The notes under the pieces are model-generated. The model was not told the origin of the DNA and ran no database searches. It worked only from the letters and a program-made list of their open reading frames with translations. A DNA stretch of 64,000 nucleotides from Scybalousia_A sp963540815 (lineage in GTDB: Bacteria; Bacteroidota; Bacteroidia; Bacteroidales; P3), in assembly GCA_963540815.1 (NCBI GenBank), contig CAUTQY010000008.1:7193-71192 (forward strand), given 5' to 3'. Below, piece by piece: positions 34,417 through 42,148 of the stretch (within the stretch, counting starts at the first letter, position 1; each line of letters begins with the position of its first letter). A program made the position numbers and the translations under genes.

Positions 34417-35520
34417 ATGTCGTTAAAATGCGGTATAGTTGGTTTGCCCAATGTGGGTAAATCAACTTTGTTTAATTGTCTTAGTAACTCAAAGGCACAA
34501 TCTGCAAATTTTCCTTTCTGTACCATAGAGCCTAATGTCGGTATGATAACCGTACCGGACGAACGTCTGAACGTTTTGGCAGAAATAGACAAACCCGAAA
34601 AAATAATACCCACAACCGTAGAAATTGTGGATATAGCCGGCTTGGTCAAAGGTGCCAGCAAAGGGGAAGGGTTGGGAAACAAATTTCTTGGCAATATAAG
34701 AGAATGTGATGCAATAATTGAGGTTTTGCGTTGTTTTGATAACGAAAACATAGTACACGTTGACGGAAGTATAGACCCTTTGCGAGACAAGGAAATTATA
34801 GACATGGAGTTGCAACTCAAGGATTTGGAAACAATAGAATCGCGTTACGCTAAGACCGAAAAAATTGCTAAGGTCGGAGGAGATAAAAAGGCAAAAGATA
34901 CTTTTGAGGTAATAAAAACATATAAAGAAATTCTATCACAGGGCAAGAATGCAAGAGAAATAACTTTTGACAACAAAGATTTAACACTTGCGGCAAAGGA
35001 ACTTTGTCTGCTTACGGCAAAACCCATATTATATGTTTGCAACGTAGATGAAAAATCCTGCAAGACAGGCAACAAGTACGTAGAACAAGTAAAACTAATG
35101 GCGGAAAAAGAAGGTGCCGAAGTACTTGTTATTGCCGCAAAGATAGAAGAGGATATTGCGGAATTGGATACTTATGAAGAAAAACTTATCTTTTTGGAAG
35201 AGTTGGGTTTGAAAGAAAGCGGGGTAAACCGTTTGATAAAATCCGCCTACAAAATGTTGAACTTGCAAACCTTTCTTACCACAGGACCAAAGGAAACTCG
35301 TGCTTGGACTTTTCACAGGGGAGACAAAGCACCTCAATGCGCCGGTGTTATACACTCAGATTTTGAGAAAGGATTTATTCGGGCAGAGGTTATAAAGTAT
35401 GAGGATTATGTAAAATATCGTAGCGAAACGGCTTGCAAAGAAGCCGGTAAAATATCCGTTGAAGGCAAGGATTATATAGTGCAGGACGGTGATATTATGC
35501 ATTTTAGATTCAATGTATAA
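34417..35520 (+). CDS. ychF: Redox-regulated/ribosome-associated GTPase-like ATPase YchF
   Basis: A 367-residue Obg-family P-loop protein. G1 is GLPNVGKSTLFNCLS (residues 8-22), followed by ANFPFCTIEPNVGMI, G3 DIAGLVKGASKGEGLGNKFLG and the NVDE-type G4 CNVDEKS. The C-terminal TGS domain is at the end (TWTFHRGDKAPQCAGVIHSDFEKGFIRAE...GKISVEGKDYIVQDGDIMHFRFNV). YchF proteins hydrolyse ATP rather than GTP. Length and domain order are standard. Confidence 0.96.
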   Translation: MSLKCGIVGLPNVGKSTLFNCLSNSKAQSANFPFCTIEPNVGMITVPDERLNVLAEIDKPEKIIPTTVEIVDIAGLVKGASKGEGLGNKFLGNIRECDAIIEVLRCFDNENIVHVDGSIDPLRDKEIIDMELQLKDLETIESRYAKTEKIAKVGGDKKAKDTFEVIKTYKEILSQGKNAREITFDNKDLTLAAKELCLLTAKPILYVCNVDEKSCKTGNKYVEQVKLMAEKEGAEVLVIAAKIEEDIAELDTYEEKLIFLEELGLKESGVNRLIKSAYKMLNLQTFLTTGPKETRAWTFHRGDKAPQCAGVIHSDFEKGFIRAEVIKYEDYVKYRSETACKEAGKISVEGKDYIVQDGDIMHFRFNV

Positions 35521-35526
35521 ACTTCT

Positions 35527-36534
35527 ATGTTTGCAATCAATCAACTACAAGATTATCTTGTAAAAAATAACTTTTCCCAAATATTTATTCTTACGGACGA
35601 AAACGTCGGACAACATTGTTTGCCTTTACTATTGGAAAAAGCTGAGGAAATTTCGGACAAAGGAGCTTCGCTTTTGGAAATACCGGCAGGAGAGGCAAGC
35701 AAAAGTTTTGAAACCGTTCAAAACCTTTGTTCTTCTTTATTGGAATCCAACGCAGACAAACATTGTCTTTTAATTTCCTTAGGCGGAGGAGTAATAACGG
35801 ATATTGGCGGTTTTGTTGCCTCCATATACAAAAGAGGTATACAAAATATAAATATTCCAACCTCTCTTTTGGCTATGACAGACGCAGCCATAGGGTATAA
35901 AACAGGGGTAAATCTTACGGGGGTAAAAAACGCAATAGGAACTTTTAATTCAAATACTCTCACTTTTATAGATACCAATTTTTTGCAAACATTGCCACAA
36001 AAAGAAATACTTAGCGGCCTTGGCGAAATGCTAAAAACTTTCTTGGTTGCGGATAAAAAGTATCTCAATGATTTTATTGCACAAAATAACACGAAGAAAA
36101 TAGACGATAAATTTATTTTTCGTTGTATTGAATTAAAGGAAAACATAGTTAAGGAAGATATTTTTGATACGGGAAAAAGAAAAATTCTTAATTTCGGACA
36201 TACTTTGGGGCATGCCTTTGAAAGTTATTACTCATCTTTTCCAAGAGAAAAACAGATATCACACGGTCAAGCCGTTGTTATTGGTATCTATTATGCATTA
36301 AAACTTTCGGAAAAAAAATATAATATTTCTGCACAAACCTTTCGGCCCATATATAATTTTATTTTGCAACACTTTACCATTCCCTCCGTAAAACAGGTGT
36401 TTGATAAAATAAAACCTATGCTATACAACGATAAAAAAACAAGGGCTAATACCTTAAATTTTGTTTTGTTGGAAGATGTCGCCCTTCCCAAAACTGATAT
36501 TGTAATATCGGAGGAGGAGTTACTATCATTATAA
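35527..36534 (+). CDS. aroB: 3-dehydroquinate synthase
   Basis: A 335-residue shikimate-pathway enzyme that cyclises DAHP to 3-dehydroquinate with NAD and a divalent metal. Visible: LISLGGGVITDIGGFVASIYKRGIQNINIPTSLLAMTDAAIGYKTGVNL (the NAD and substrate region), KENIVKEDIFDTGKRKILNFGHTLGHAFE with metal-binding His residues, and ISHGQAVVIGIYYA. It is slightly shorter than the 360-residue E. coli enzyme but complete, and the last gene of the tig operon. Confidence 0.95.
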   Translation: MFAINQLQDYLVKNNFSQIFILTDENVGQHCLPLLLEKAEEISDKGASLLEIPAGEASKSFETVQNLCSSLLESNADKHCLLISLGGGVITDIGGFVASIYKRGIQNINIPTSLLAMTDAAIGYKTGVNLTGVKNAIGTFNSNTLTFIDTNFLQTLPQKEILSGLGEMLKTFLVADKKYLNDFIAQNNTKKIDDKFIFRCIELKENIVKEDIFDTGKRKILNFGHTLGHAFESYYSSFPREKQISHGQAVVIGIYYALKLSEKKYNISAQTFRPIYNFILQHFTIPSVKQVFDKIKPMLYNDKKTRANTLNFVLLEDVALPKTDIVISEEELLSL

Positions 36535-36636
36535 AATAATAATGTGTCTTTAAATCCTGTCCCCATAGGTCGGCTTGAGCAGGAATTAATATTATTATAA
36601 CATAAAAGTAATATTAATAACATTTTTTATAATGTT

Positions 36637-36677
36637 AGCGTTGGAGTATACAAACCTCAAGGCTTTTTTATTTGCCC
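36637..36677 (+). terminator. Terminator-like hairpin after aroB
   Basis: AGCGTTGGAG and CCTCAAGGCT arms with several mismatches, followed by TTTTTT. The first half matches the well-formed hairpin at 61149-61174, so this may be a decayed copy. Confidence 0.5.
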
Positions 36678-36845
36678 GTTCCATCATAGCGTACATTTCC
36701 TTTTTTCCGTTATTGCGAGACCAATAAGTGTGTCATTGCAAACCCTCCTTTCGCGTCATCGTAAGTAACTTTGCGTCGGTTTGCATCTTAATTACCCATG
36801 TCGTCCGTGTCCGTCATTGCGAGCGAAAGCAAAGCAATCCATTTT

Positions 36846-36880
36846 TTATTATAATTCTGCCAAACGGGCAAAAGTTTCTG
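36846..36880 (+). repeat. Diverged partial copy (D) of the composite repeat
   Basis: ATTATAATTCTGCCAAA then TTTCTGCCA match the first part of copies A-C, after a REP-like unit as in those copies. Beyond that the sequence diverges to a different small hairpin (AAAAAACC...GGTTTT). Confidence 0.6.
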
Positions 36881-37147
36881 CCACTCTTTATTTCGTCGGT
36901 CAAAAAACCACCTTTTTCGGTTTTCTTCTTAGTCTGACTTGCCGTTTACTCCATCTTTGAAGCCTTTCACACCTATGCCTATGCCTTTATAAGTTCGTTT
37001 TTTTGCCACCGAAAAGAAGTAAAACAACTAAGGCTATAATAATAATTTCCGTTGTTCCCAAAATGATTAATAAATGTGTTTATGATTCGTGTTTCTCTCA
37101 TTGCAAGTGTAAGTATTTTTTCTTTACACAGAGATAAAAACAAAAAA

Positions 37148-37185
37148 GGTAGCCAAAACATTTTTTGACTACCCAAATCAACCAT
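37148..37185 (-). terminator. Terminator of the DUF5606 gene
   Basis: GGTAG (37148-37152) and CTACC (37169-37173) arms extended by CA/TG, followed on the minus strand by TTTTTTGTTTTT. Confidence 0.65.
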
Positions 37186-37209
37186 AAAAAAAAAACAAAT
37201 TAATATTTA

Positions 37210-37629
37210 TTATTCCGTTTTATTCTCCTGTTCTTGCTCTTGGGTTTCCAAATCTATTAGATTTTTTTCCAATAGTATATTGTACCAAGCAAATAATTTT
37301 TTCATATCGGAAACATGTACTCTGTCCCTATCATAATTCGGAAGCACTTTTTCCATATATTCTATCAAATCCTTATTGGAAGACTTTGGGTTAATACATT
37401 GCTTACCCTCTTCCAATCTATAAATATTTTGAAAAACATCTTGCAAAGGTATATCTTCCAATTCGGCAAATATGGAAATATCTTTTAAAGCGGATATTCT
37501 TTCATGTGCAAAAGCAGGGACGCGTTTTCCGTCAGATAAAGATTCTACCAAGGTGGCATTTTGTCCGGGAGTAATAAGTTTGTATAGACCCGGTCTGCCT
37601 GCAATTGCTAAAATTCCTGTCAAATCCAT
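37210..37629 (-). CDS. DUF5606 domain protein
   Basis: A 139-residue protein with the Bacteroidetes DUF5606 pattern: MDLTGILAIAGRPGLYKLI at the start, VESLSDGKRVPAFAHERISALKDISIF, and a C-terminal helical segment VSDMKKLFAWYNILLEKNLI. A Gln/Glu tail (ETQEQEQENKTE) ends the protein. Its function is unknown. It follows the S4-domain gene by 44 bp on the same strand, and the two probably form a unit. Confidence 0.8.
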   Translation of the reverse strand: MDLTGILAIAGRPGLYKLITPGQNATLVESLSDGKRVPAFAHERISALKDISIFAELEDIPLQDVFQNIYRLEEGKQCINPKSSNKDLIEYMEKVLPNYDRDRVHVSDMKKLFAWYNILLEKNLIDLETQEQEQENKTE

Positions 37630-37673
37630 AATGTTAATCTTTATTCTAGTTAATATTTAGTTTATTTTTTATT

Positions 37674-37895
37674 TTAACATACTTTTATTTCAAATCCTCG
37701 CACGGATATAACTTCATTGGCTCTTATCTTTGCCCTCTTTCTTGTCTCTATTTCTCCGTTACGTCTTACCTCTTTATTGGTTACCAAACTTTGAGACATT
37801 GCCCCGCTTTCCGCTATATTCAAAATTTTCAATAGCTTAACAAGTTCTATATACTCCTCATTTTCCCTTAATTTGAAAGTTACGACATCACCCAT
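37674..37895 (-). CDS. Small S4-domain RNA-binding protein, YbcJ-like
   Basis: A 73-residue S4 domain: YIELVKLLKILNIAESGAMSQSLV, then NGEIETRKRAKIRANEVISVRGFEI. This matches the single-domain YbcJ/YaaA-like RNA-binding family, which is small, basic and usually linked to ribosome or tRNA-related roles. The ATG at 37895 is chosen. An upstream in-frame TTG at 37913 lies inside the -7 promoter box TAATTTTG, so it cannot be in the transcript. Confidence 0.85.
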   Translation of the reverse strand: MGDVVTFKLRENEEYIELVKLLKILNIAESGAMSQSLVTNKEVRRNGEIETRKRAKIRANEVISVRGFEIKVC

Positions 37896-37910
37896 AAGTC
37901 TTTTTGTTTG

Positions 37911-37918
37911 CAAAATTA
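37911..37918 (-). promoter_or_regulatory. -7 element of the S4-domain gene
   Basis: TAATTTTG on the minus strand, with a TTG 18 nt further upstream (37937-37939). It decides the ATG at 37895 as the start. Confidence 0.6.
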
Positions 37919-38006
37919 CACTTTTTTTTCAAATGACAATTGGTAGCATATGAAATTACCGGGATTTTAAAATTCTTCGTAACACTCCGACTCATTTAAT
38001 TTTTTA

Positions 38007-38014
38007 TAACTTTG
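38007..38014 (+). promoter_or_regulatory. -7 element of the hydrolase gene
   Basis: TAACTTTG, 15 nt before the ATG at 38030, giving a very short leader. Confidence 0.5.
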
Positions 38015-38029
38015 TAAAAAATTACCATA

Positions 38030-39232
38030 ATGAAAAAAGTTTTTCCATTCTTTTTGCTCTGTGTCTCATGTATTTACTCTTTGGCAGGCAATGATACCTT
38101 ATACTACAAGGGCAATTTGCAAGTTACCGACAAGCAAAGCCTTGTCCTTACTCTAAAAATTATTAACAAAGAAGATACTACACTGTATTTTCTCGGCTCT
38201 CCTATGCAGACAAAGGAAGAGTTTTGTCCTTCCAAAGTAAAATATAAAGCGGATACTCTTTCCTTAGGGTTTAAAAAAATAAATTGTGTTTTAAAAATAT
38301 TGCCATCCGATAATAAAAATACGTTGGCGGCAACATTTAAACAGGGGCTTTTGTTTAAGGATATAACTCTTTACAAACAAAAAACCGAAATAGGAGTGCA
38401 TAGACCACAGACTCCGATTCCGCCTTTTGAGTATGAAAACGTAGAACTTTCGTTTACAAATCCTAACACCGAATATTTATTTCACGGAAGTCTTACCTTA
38501 CCCAAACACAAAGGAAAATGTCCCTGTGTTGTTTTGGTATCGGGTTCGGGTTGTCAAAACAGAGATTCCGAAATCTACGGGCACAAACCTTTTTATGTTA
38601 TTGCCGATTATTTAACAAAAAACGGAATTGCGGTATTCAGATATGACGATAGAGGGTACGGAGAGCAGGATTACGGTTTGTACAAAGGAACTACGATGGA
38701 TTTTGCAAAAGATGCAATGAGTGCCATACAAATGCTAAAAAAACAAGAGGGAATAGACACAAATTTTATCGGCATCTTTGGGCATAGCGAAGGAGGACTT
38801 ATAGGTCAAATCTTGGCAGATAGTTTGGATTTTGTTATTTTGGCTGCAAGTCCGGCAATATCGGGAGACAAAATTCTAAAATCACAAGGAGCAGACCTCT
38901 CCACTTATAAATTTGACACAACTAAGATTAACGATTATTGGCTTAAATATTTCTATGATTTTGCCCCCCAAGTTTATTTAAGCAAGATACACATACCCAC
39001 TCTATGTTTGCAGGGAGAAAGAGATACACAAGTTTTGTGCAAAGAAAACATACCCGTAATGCAAAAACTTTTACCAAAAAACTCAGTCATAAAAACATAC
39101 CCTACACTCAATCACTTGTTTCAACATTGTAAAACAGGGGAAGTTTACGAATACTTTGAAATCGAAGAAACTTTCGCCACGGAGGTTTTGCAAGATATTG
39201 CGGATTTCATCAAAAAAAACTACAAACCTTAA
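38030..39232 (+). CDS. Secreted alpha/beta hydrolase
   Basis: A 400-residue protein with a signal peptide (MKKVFPFFLLCVSCIYSLAG), an N-terminal beta-rich domain of about 120 residues, and an alpha/beta-hydrolase domain: VVLVSGSGCQNRD (oxyanion region), AVFRYDDRGYGEQD, the nucleophile elbow GHSEGG near residue 256, acid LQGERDTQV, and the final His in YPTLNHLFQHC. This organisation is seen in periplasmic peptidase- or esterase-like hydrolases of Bacteroidetes; the substrate is not known. The stop overlaps that of the convergent radical SAM gene by 4 bp. Confidence 0.85.
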   Translation: MKKVFPFFLLCVSCIYSLAGNDTLYYKGNLQVTDKQSLVLTLKIINKEDTTLYFLGSPMQTKEEFCPSKVKYKADTLSLGFKKINCVLKILPSDNKNTLAATFKQGLLFKDITLYKQKTEIGVHRPQTPIPPFEYENVELSFTNPNTEYLFHGSLTLPKHKGKCPCVVLVSGSGCQNRDSEIYGHKPFYVIADYLTKNGIAVFRYDDRGYGEQDYGLYKGTTMDFAKDAMSAIQMLKKQEGIDTNFIGIFGHSEGGLIGQILADSLDFVILAASPAISGDKILKSQGADLSTYKFDTTKINDYWLKYFYDFAPQVYLSKIHIPTLCLQGERDTQVLCKENIPVMQKLLPKNSVIKTYPTLNHLFQHCKTGEVYEYFEIEETFATEVLQDIADFIKKNYKP

Positions 39233-39996
39233 TAACATTCGGCTTTTATATCACAAGCTCTCACCCTATCGGCAAAGTTCTCCATTTCTTGCTTTTCTAT
39301 TTTAATCAAATCTTTGTCTGGAGTTGCCCTATCTATTACGTATAACATAACCATACGAGGTTTGATTTCTTTGATAAAAGACAACCAAGCCGAAAACTCT
39401 TCTTCTGTGGTATTATTAATTTCCTCCGCTTTGTTTTTACTTCTCAAAAGAATAGTTTGTATTATAGCCTTAGGACCGAATTTTCTTAGTTCATTTTTTA
39501 TATCTTCGAATTCCGCACTTACGGGTTTGTTTATTCGTTGATACATTTTTGCCGTCCCCGCATCTATTTTTAGAATAGGGTTATCTATCAAGTGAAGCGC
39601 CTTATTGACATCGTCTTTGTACAGATTGGTGGAATTTGTCAGTATTGTTATTTTTGCCTGCGGCATGTATTCATTACGCAAAGCAATTACGTCTTCCACA
39701 ATACCGAGAATATCAGGATGAAGTGTGGGCTCGCCGTTACCAGAAAAAGTTATACTGTCTATTTTTTCTCTTTCTTGCTTTTTATGAGTTTTGCACCAGT
39801 ATGCCAAAGAGGATTGTATTTTTTCCCTTTCGTTAAAGCCAACATGGGTACGAGTATCTATTTCGTTCCAACCGCACTCACAATATACACAATCAAAAGA
39901 GCAATATTTTTTTTGAGTAGGCAAAACATTTACCCCAAGACTTGTACCGAGCCTTCTGGAATGTATAGGACCGACTATTATATTTTCAAACAACAT
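39229..39996 (-). CDS. Radical SAM protein of the wyosine-synthase-like family
   Basis: A 255-residue radical SAM protein with the cluster-binding motif CSFDCVYCEC (C-x3-C-x2-C) near residues 31-38, preceded by VGPIHSRRLGTSLGVNVLP. Other signatures are ITFSGNGEPTLHPDI, TILTNSTNLYKDDV, and DAGTAKMYQRINKPV. The family is annotated as TYW1/wyosine-like but is found in bacteria without wyosine, so the true substrate is unknown. I chose the ATG at 39996: the in-frame TTG two codons upstream is not needed. A -7 box is at 40025-40032. Confidence 0.8.
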   Translation of the reverse strand: MLFENIIVGPIHSRRLGTSLGVNVLPTQKKYCSFDCVYCECGWNEIDTRTHVGFNEREKIQSSLAYWCKTHKKQEREKIDSITFSGNGEPTLHPDILGIVEDVIALRNEYMPQAKITILTNSTNLYKDDVNKALHLIDNPILKIDAGTAKMYQRINKPVSAEFEDIKNELRKFGPKAIIQTILLRSKNKAEEINNTTEEEFSAWLSFIKEIKPRMVMLYVIDRATPDKDLIKIEKQEMENFADRVRACDIKAECY

Positions 39997-40024
39997 ACGC
40001 AAACAATTTTTATTTTCTCTTGTG

Positions 40025-40032
40025 CAAAATTA
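40025..40032 (-). promoter_or_regulatory. -7 element of the radical SAM gene
   Basis: TAATTTTG on the minus strand, 28 nt before the ATG at 39996. Confidence 0.5.
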
Positions 40033-40144
40033 CTATAAATTGAAATAAAACAAAGCGGAGAATTATAAGAATAAATAACTATAGTAAAGCCTCAAAAAAA
40101 GAGGCGGACAAAAAGCCCACCTTTCCAAATTGTGTCAAACAAGA

Positions 40145-41995
40145 CTATTTTAACAAATCGTTATTATATTTTATCAAACTCTCCAAAGCATTTGTCCTTA
40201 TATTTATATAATCCGTAATACCTGCCTTGTTGAATTCTTGTTTTATTTCGTCCGCCGGGTTACCCGCTACTATTATGTGAGGAATCTTGCCTTTTATTTT
40301 CGGCAACAGTTCTTTAACGAGTTCTGAGTACTCATCGTCCGAGGAACACAGTACCAAAATATCATTATTTGCCTCAACAATAGCCTCTGCTGCTTGCTCT
40401 ATGGTATCAAAAGCCTTGTTGTTTGCTATTTCGTAACCTGCAACTCCAAAGAAGTTACTTGCAAAACCCGCTCTTGCCGTACGCATGGACAAGTTGCCAT
40501 AAAGCAACAAGAAAATAGTGGGTACTTTCTTTGAGTTCATAACATCCAATCTTAACTTTTCAAAAGGCATGGCCTCTCTGTTAAAATTCAAACGTTTGAA
40601 AGTATGTTTATCTTCAAGGGCTATTGTATTCTTTTTTTGATAATCTATTTCTTTTTCCATTAGATTAGGGTATTGATTTGTACCGACCAATACTTTCTTT
40701 CTTTTTGCCATATCTTTTGCAACAAGATTAAACATTTCTTCTATTTTATCTTGTATATGGTTGTTTTCCATAGCCTTAACATAACCTCCCAAAGACTCTA
40801 TTTGCTTAAATATTTCCCAAGCCTTTTCGCTTATATTGTTTGTAAGGGTCTCTATATAATATGAGCCAGAAGAAGGGTCTACTATCTTGTCCAAATAAGA
40901 CTCCTCTTTTAAGAGGATTTGCTGATTGATTGCAAGTCTCAGAGAAAATTCGTCACTCTCCTTGAGAACGACATCAAAAGGTGTTACACTAATGGAATCC
41001 GCTCCGCCTATAACGGAAGACATTGTCTCTGTGGTAGTTCTCAACAAATTAACGTGTGCGTCGAAAATAGTTTTGTTGTACAAAGTATTTTCGGTATGTA
41101 TATAACTTCTAGCATCTTGTTGCGTCGCATTTGGGTATTGCTCTACTATATTGGACCATAGTAAGCGGGCAGAACGCAATTTTGCTATTTCCAAAAAATA
41201 ATCGCTACCGGTAGCGAAAGAAAACATAAGTCTTGGGGAAATATCTCTAAGAGCATAACCTTTATCCGTAAGAATGGAGAGATATTCGTTTGCCAAAGCA
41301 AGAGCGAATCCCAACTCCTGAGTAATATTGGAGCCTGCATCCTTGAAAATAACGGCGTTGATATTTATGATTTTAAACTTTGGCAGATTTTCTTTGGCAA
41401 ACTCAAATACGTCCGTTAAGTCTTGTATGTCTTTTTGCAAAGAATTATAATAACCGCCGTGTTTTAGGGCATAAGCAAAAATATCTGAGTTGATACTTCC
41501 CTCTACCTCTGAGGTATCAATATTGTTTTGCTTCAAAAAAGCACAATACATTTTCAAAGTATCCAAGTAATTTTTAGACCTTAAGAAATTAATCTTAATA
41601 ATCTCTACTTTAACCCCATTAAAAAGAATATCAAAGTCCTCTTGTTTTTCTATTTTTGAGGCGTTCACACCTATGGAGTTTGCACCTCTTTCTAGGGCTT
41701 GCAACATCATGGTGTTTTGATATATCAAATCTTCGTTATCAAAATCTTGTCTTATATCCCAAGAATTATCTTGCTGTTTATAACCTCTTACAAAAGGCTC
41801 CGTACTGGGGTTTACTTTCAGATAATCCAAGTTTTCTATGTCGTTGGCCCTATAATAAGGTTTTACCTCAAAGCCTTCATTAGTTTTCCATATCAGTTTT
41901 TTGTTGTAGTCTGCACCTTTAAGGTCTTTTTCTATCACGGCTTCCCATTGTTCCGTGCTAACAGGGGGAAACTCGTTAAACAACTTATTGTCCAT
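40145..41995 (-). CDS. mutA: Methylmalonyl-CoA mutase small (non-catalytic) subunit
   Basis: A 616-residue small subunit of the B12-dependent mutase that, with the large subunit, interconverts succinyl-CoA and methylmalonyl-CoA. N-terminal FPPVSTEQWEAVIEKDLKGADYNKKL and central RSARLLWSNIVEQYPNA, TTETMSSVIGGADSISVTPFD, and DPSSGSYYIETLTN are family motifs. The C-terminal Rossmann-like domain lacks the B12 base-off signature DxHxxG, as expected for the small subunit. The large subunit gene mutB, usually adjacent and downstream, is not found: the next gene is a radical SAM protein. The leader is short (about 40 nt), too small for a cobalamin riboswitch. Confidence 0.9.
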   Translation of the reverse strand: MDNKLFNEFPPVSTEQWEAVIEKDLKGADYNKKLIWKTNEGFEVKPYYRANDIENLDYLKVNPSTEPFVRGYKQQDNSWDIRQDFDNEDLIYQNTMMLQALERGANSIGVNASKIEKQEDFDILFNGVKVEIIKINFLRSKNYLDTLKMYCAFLKQNNIDTSEVEGSINSDIFAYALKHGGYYNSLQKDIQDLTDVFEFAKENLPKFKIININAVIFKDAGSNITQELGFALALANEYLSILTDKGYALRDISPRLMFSFATGSDYFLEIAKLRSARLLWSNIVEQYPNATQQDARSYIHTENTLYNKTIFDAHVNLLRTTTETMSSVIGGADSISVTPFDVVLKESDEFSLRLAINQQILLKEESYLDKIVDPSSGSYYIETLTNNISEKAWEIFKQIESLGGYVKAMENNHIQDKIEEMFNLVAKDMAKRKKVLVGTNQYPNLMEKEIDYQKKNTIALEDKHTFKRLNFNREAMPFEKLRLDVMNSKKVPTIFLLLYGNLSMRTARAGFASNFFGVAGYEIANNKAFDTIEQAAEAIVEANNDILVLCSSDDEYSELVKELLPKIKGKIPHIIVAGNPADEIKQEFNKAGITDYINIRTNALESLIKYNNDLLK

Positions 41996-42039
41996 AATAT
42001 TTTTTATTCTTATGTGTTTTTATTTTTTTTCTTAGGTTG

Positions 42040-42047
42040 CAAATTTA
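42040..42047 (-). promoter_or_regulatory. -7 element of mutA
   Basis: TAAATTTG on the minus strand, 44 nt ahead of the ATG at 41995. Confidence 0.55.
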
Positions 42048-42087
42048 CAATAATTTGTTGTTATGGATAAACCTCATGACAAAAAAA

Positions 42088-42111
42088 GACGCACTCATAA
42101 AAAAGTGCGTC
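42088..42111 (-). terminator. Terminator of the peptide transporter gene
   Basis: GACGCACT (42088-42095) and AGTGCGTC (42104-42111), followed on the minus strand by seven T. It separates the transporter from mutA. Confidence 0.8.
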
Positions 42112-42148
42112 ACAATAAAAATGAAAACTTTACAGTTAAAGTAGTTAT

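Larger units (their letters stand above)
36535..37209. other. Gene-free stretch with a terminator, REP-like units and a partial composite repeat
   Basis: Contains a terminator-like hairpin (36637-36677), REP-like units (about 36735-36745 and 36812-36840), a divergent 5' fragment of the composite repeat (36846-36880) and the terminator of the DUF5606 gene (37148-37185). No coding sequence is supported. Confidence 0.7.

Noticed and set aside
40089..40105. GCCTC/GAGGC hairpin as the terminator of mutA
   Set aside because: Only a 5-bp stem with an interrupted T tract after it; too weak to list with confidence.
41996..42060. Cobalamin riboswitch upstream of mutA
   Set aside because: The leader after the -7 box is about 40 nt, far too short for the element.
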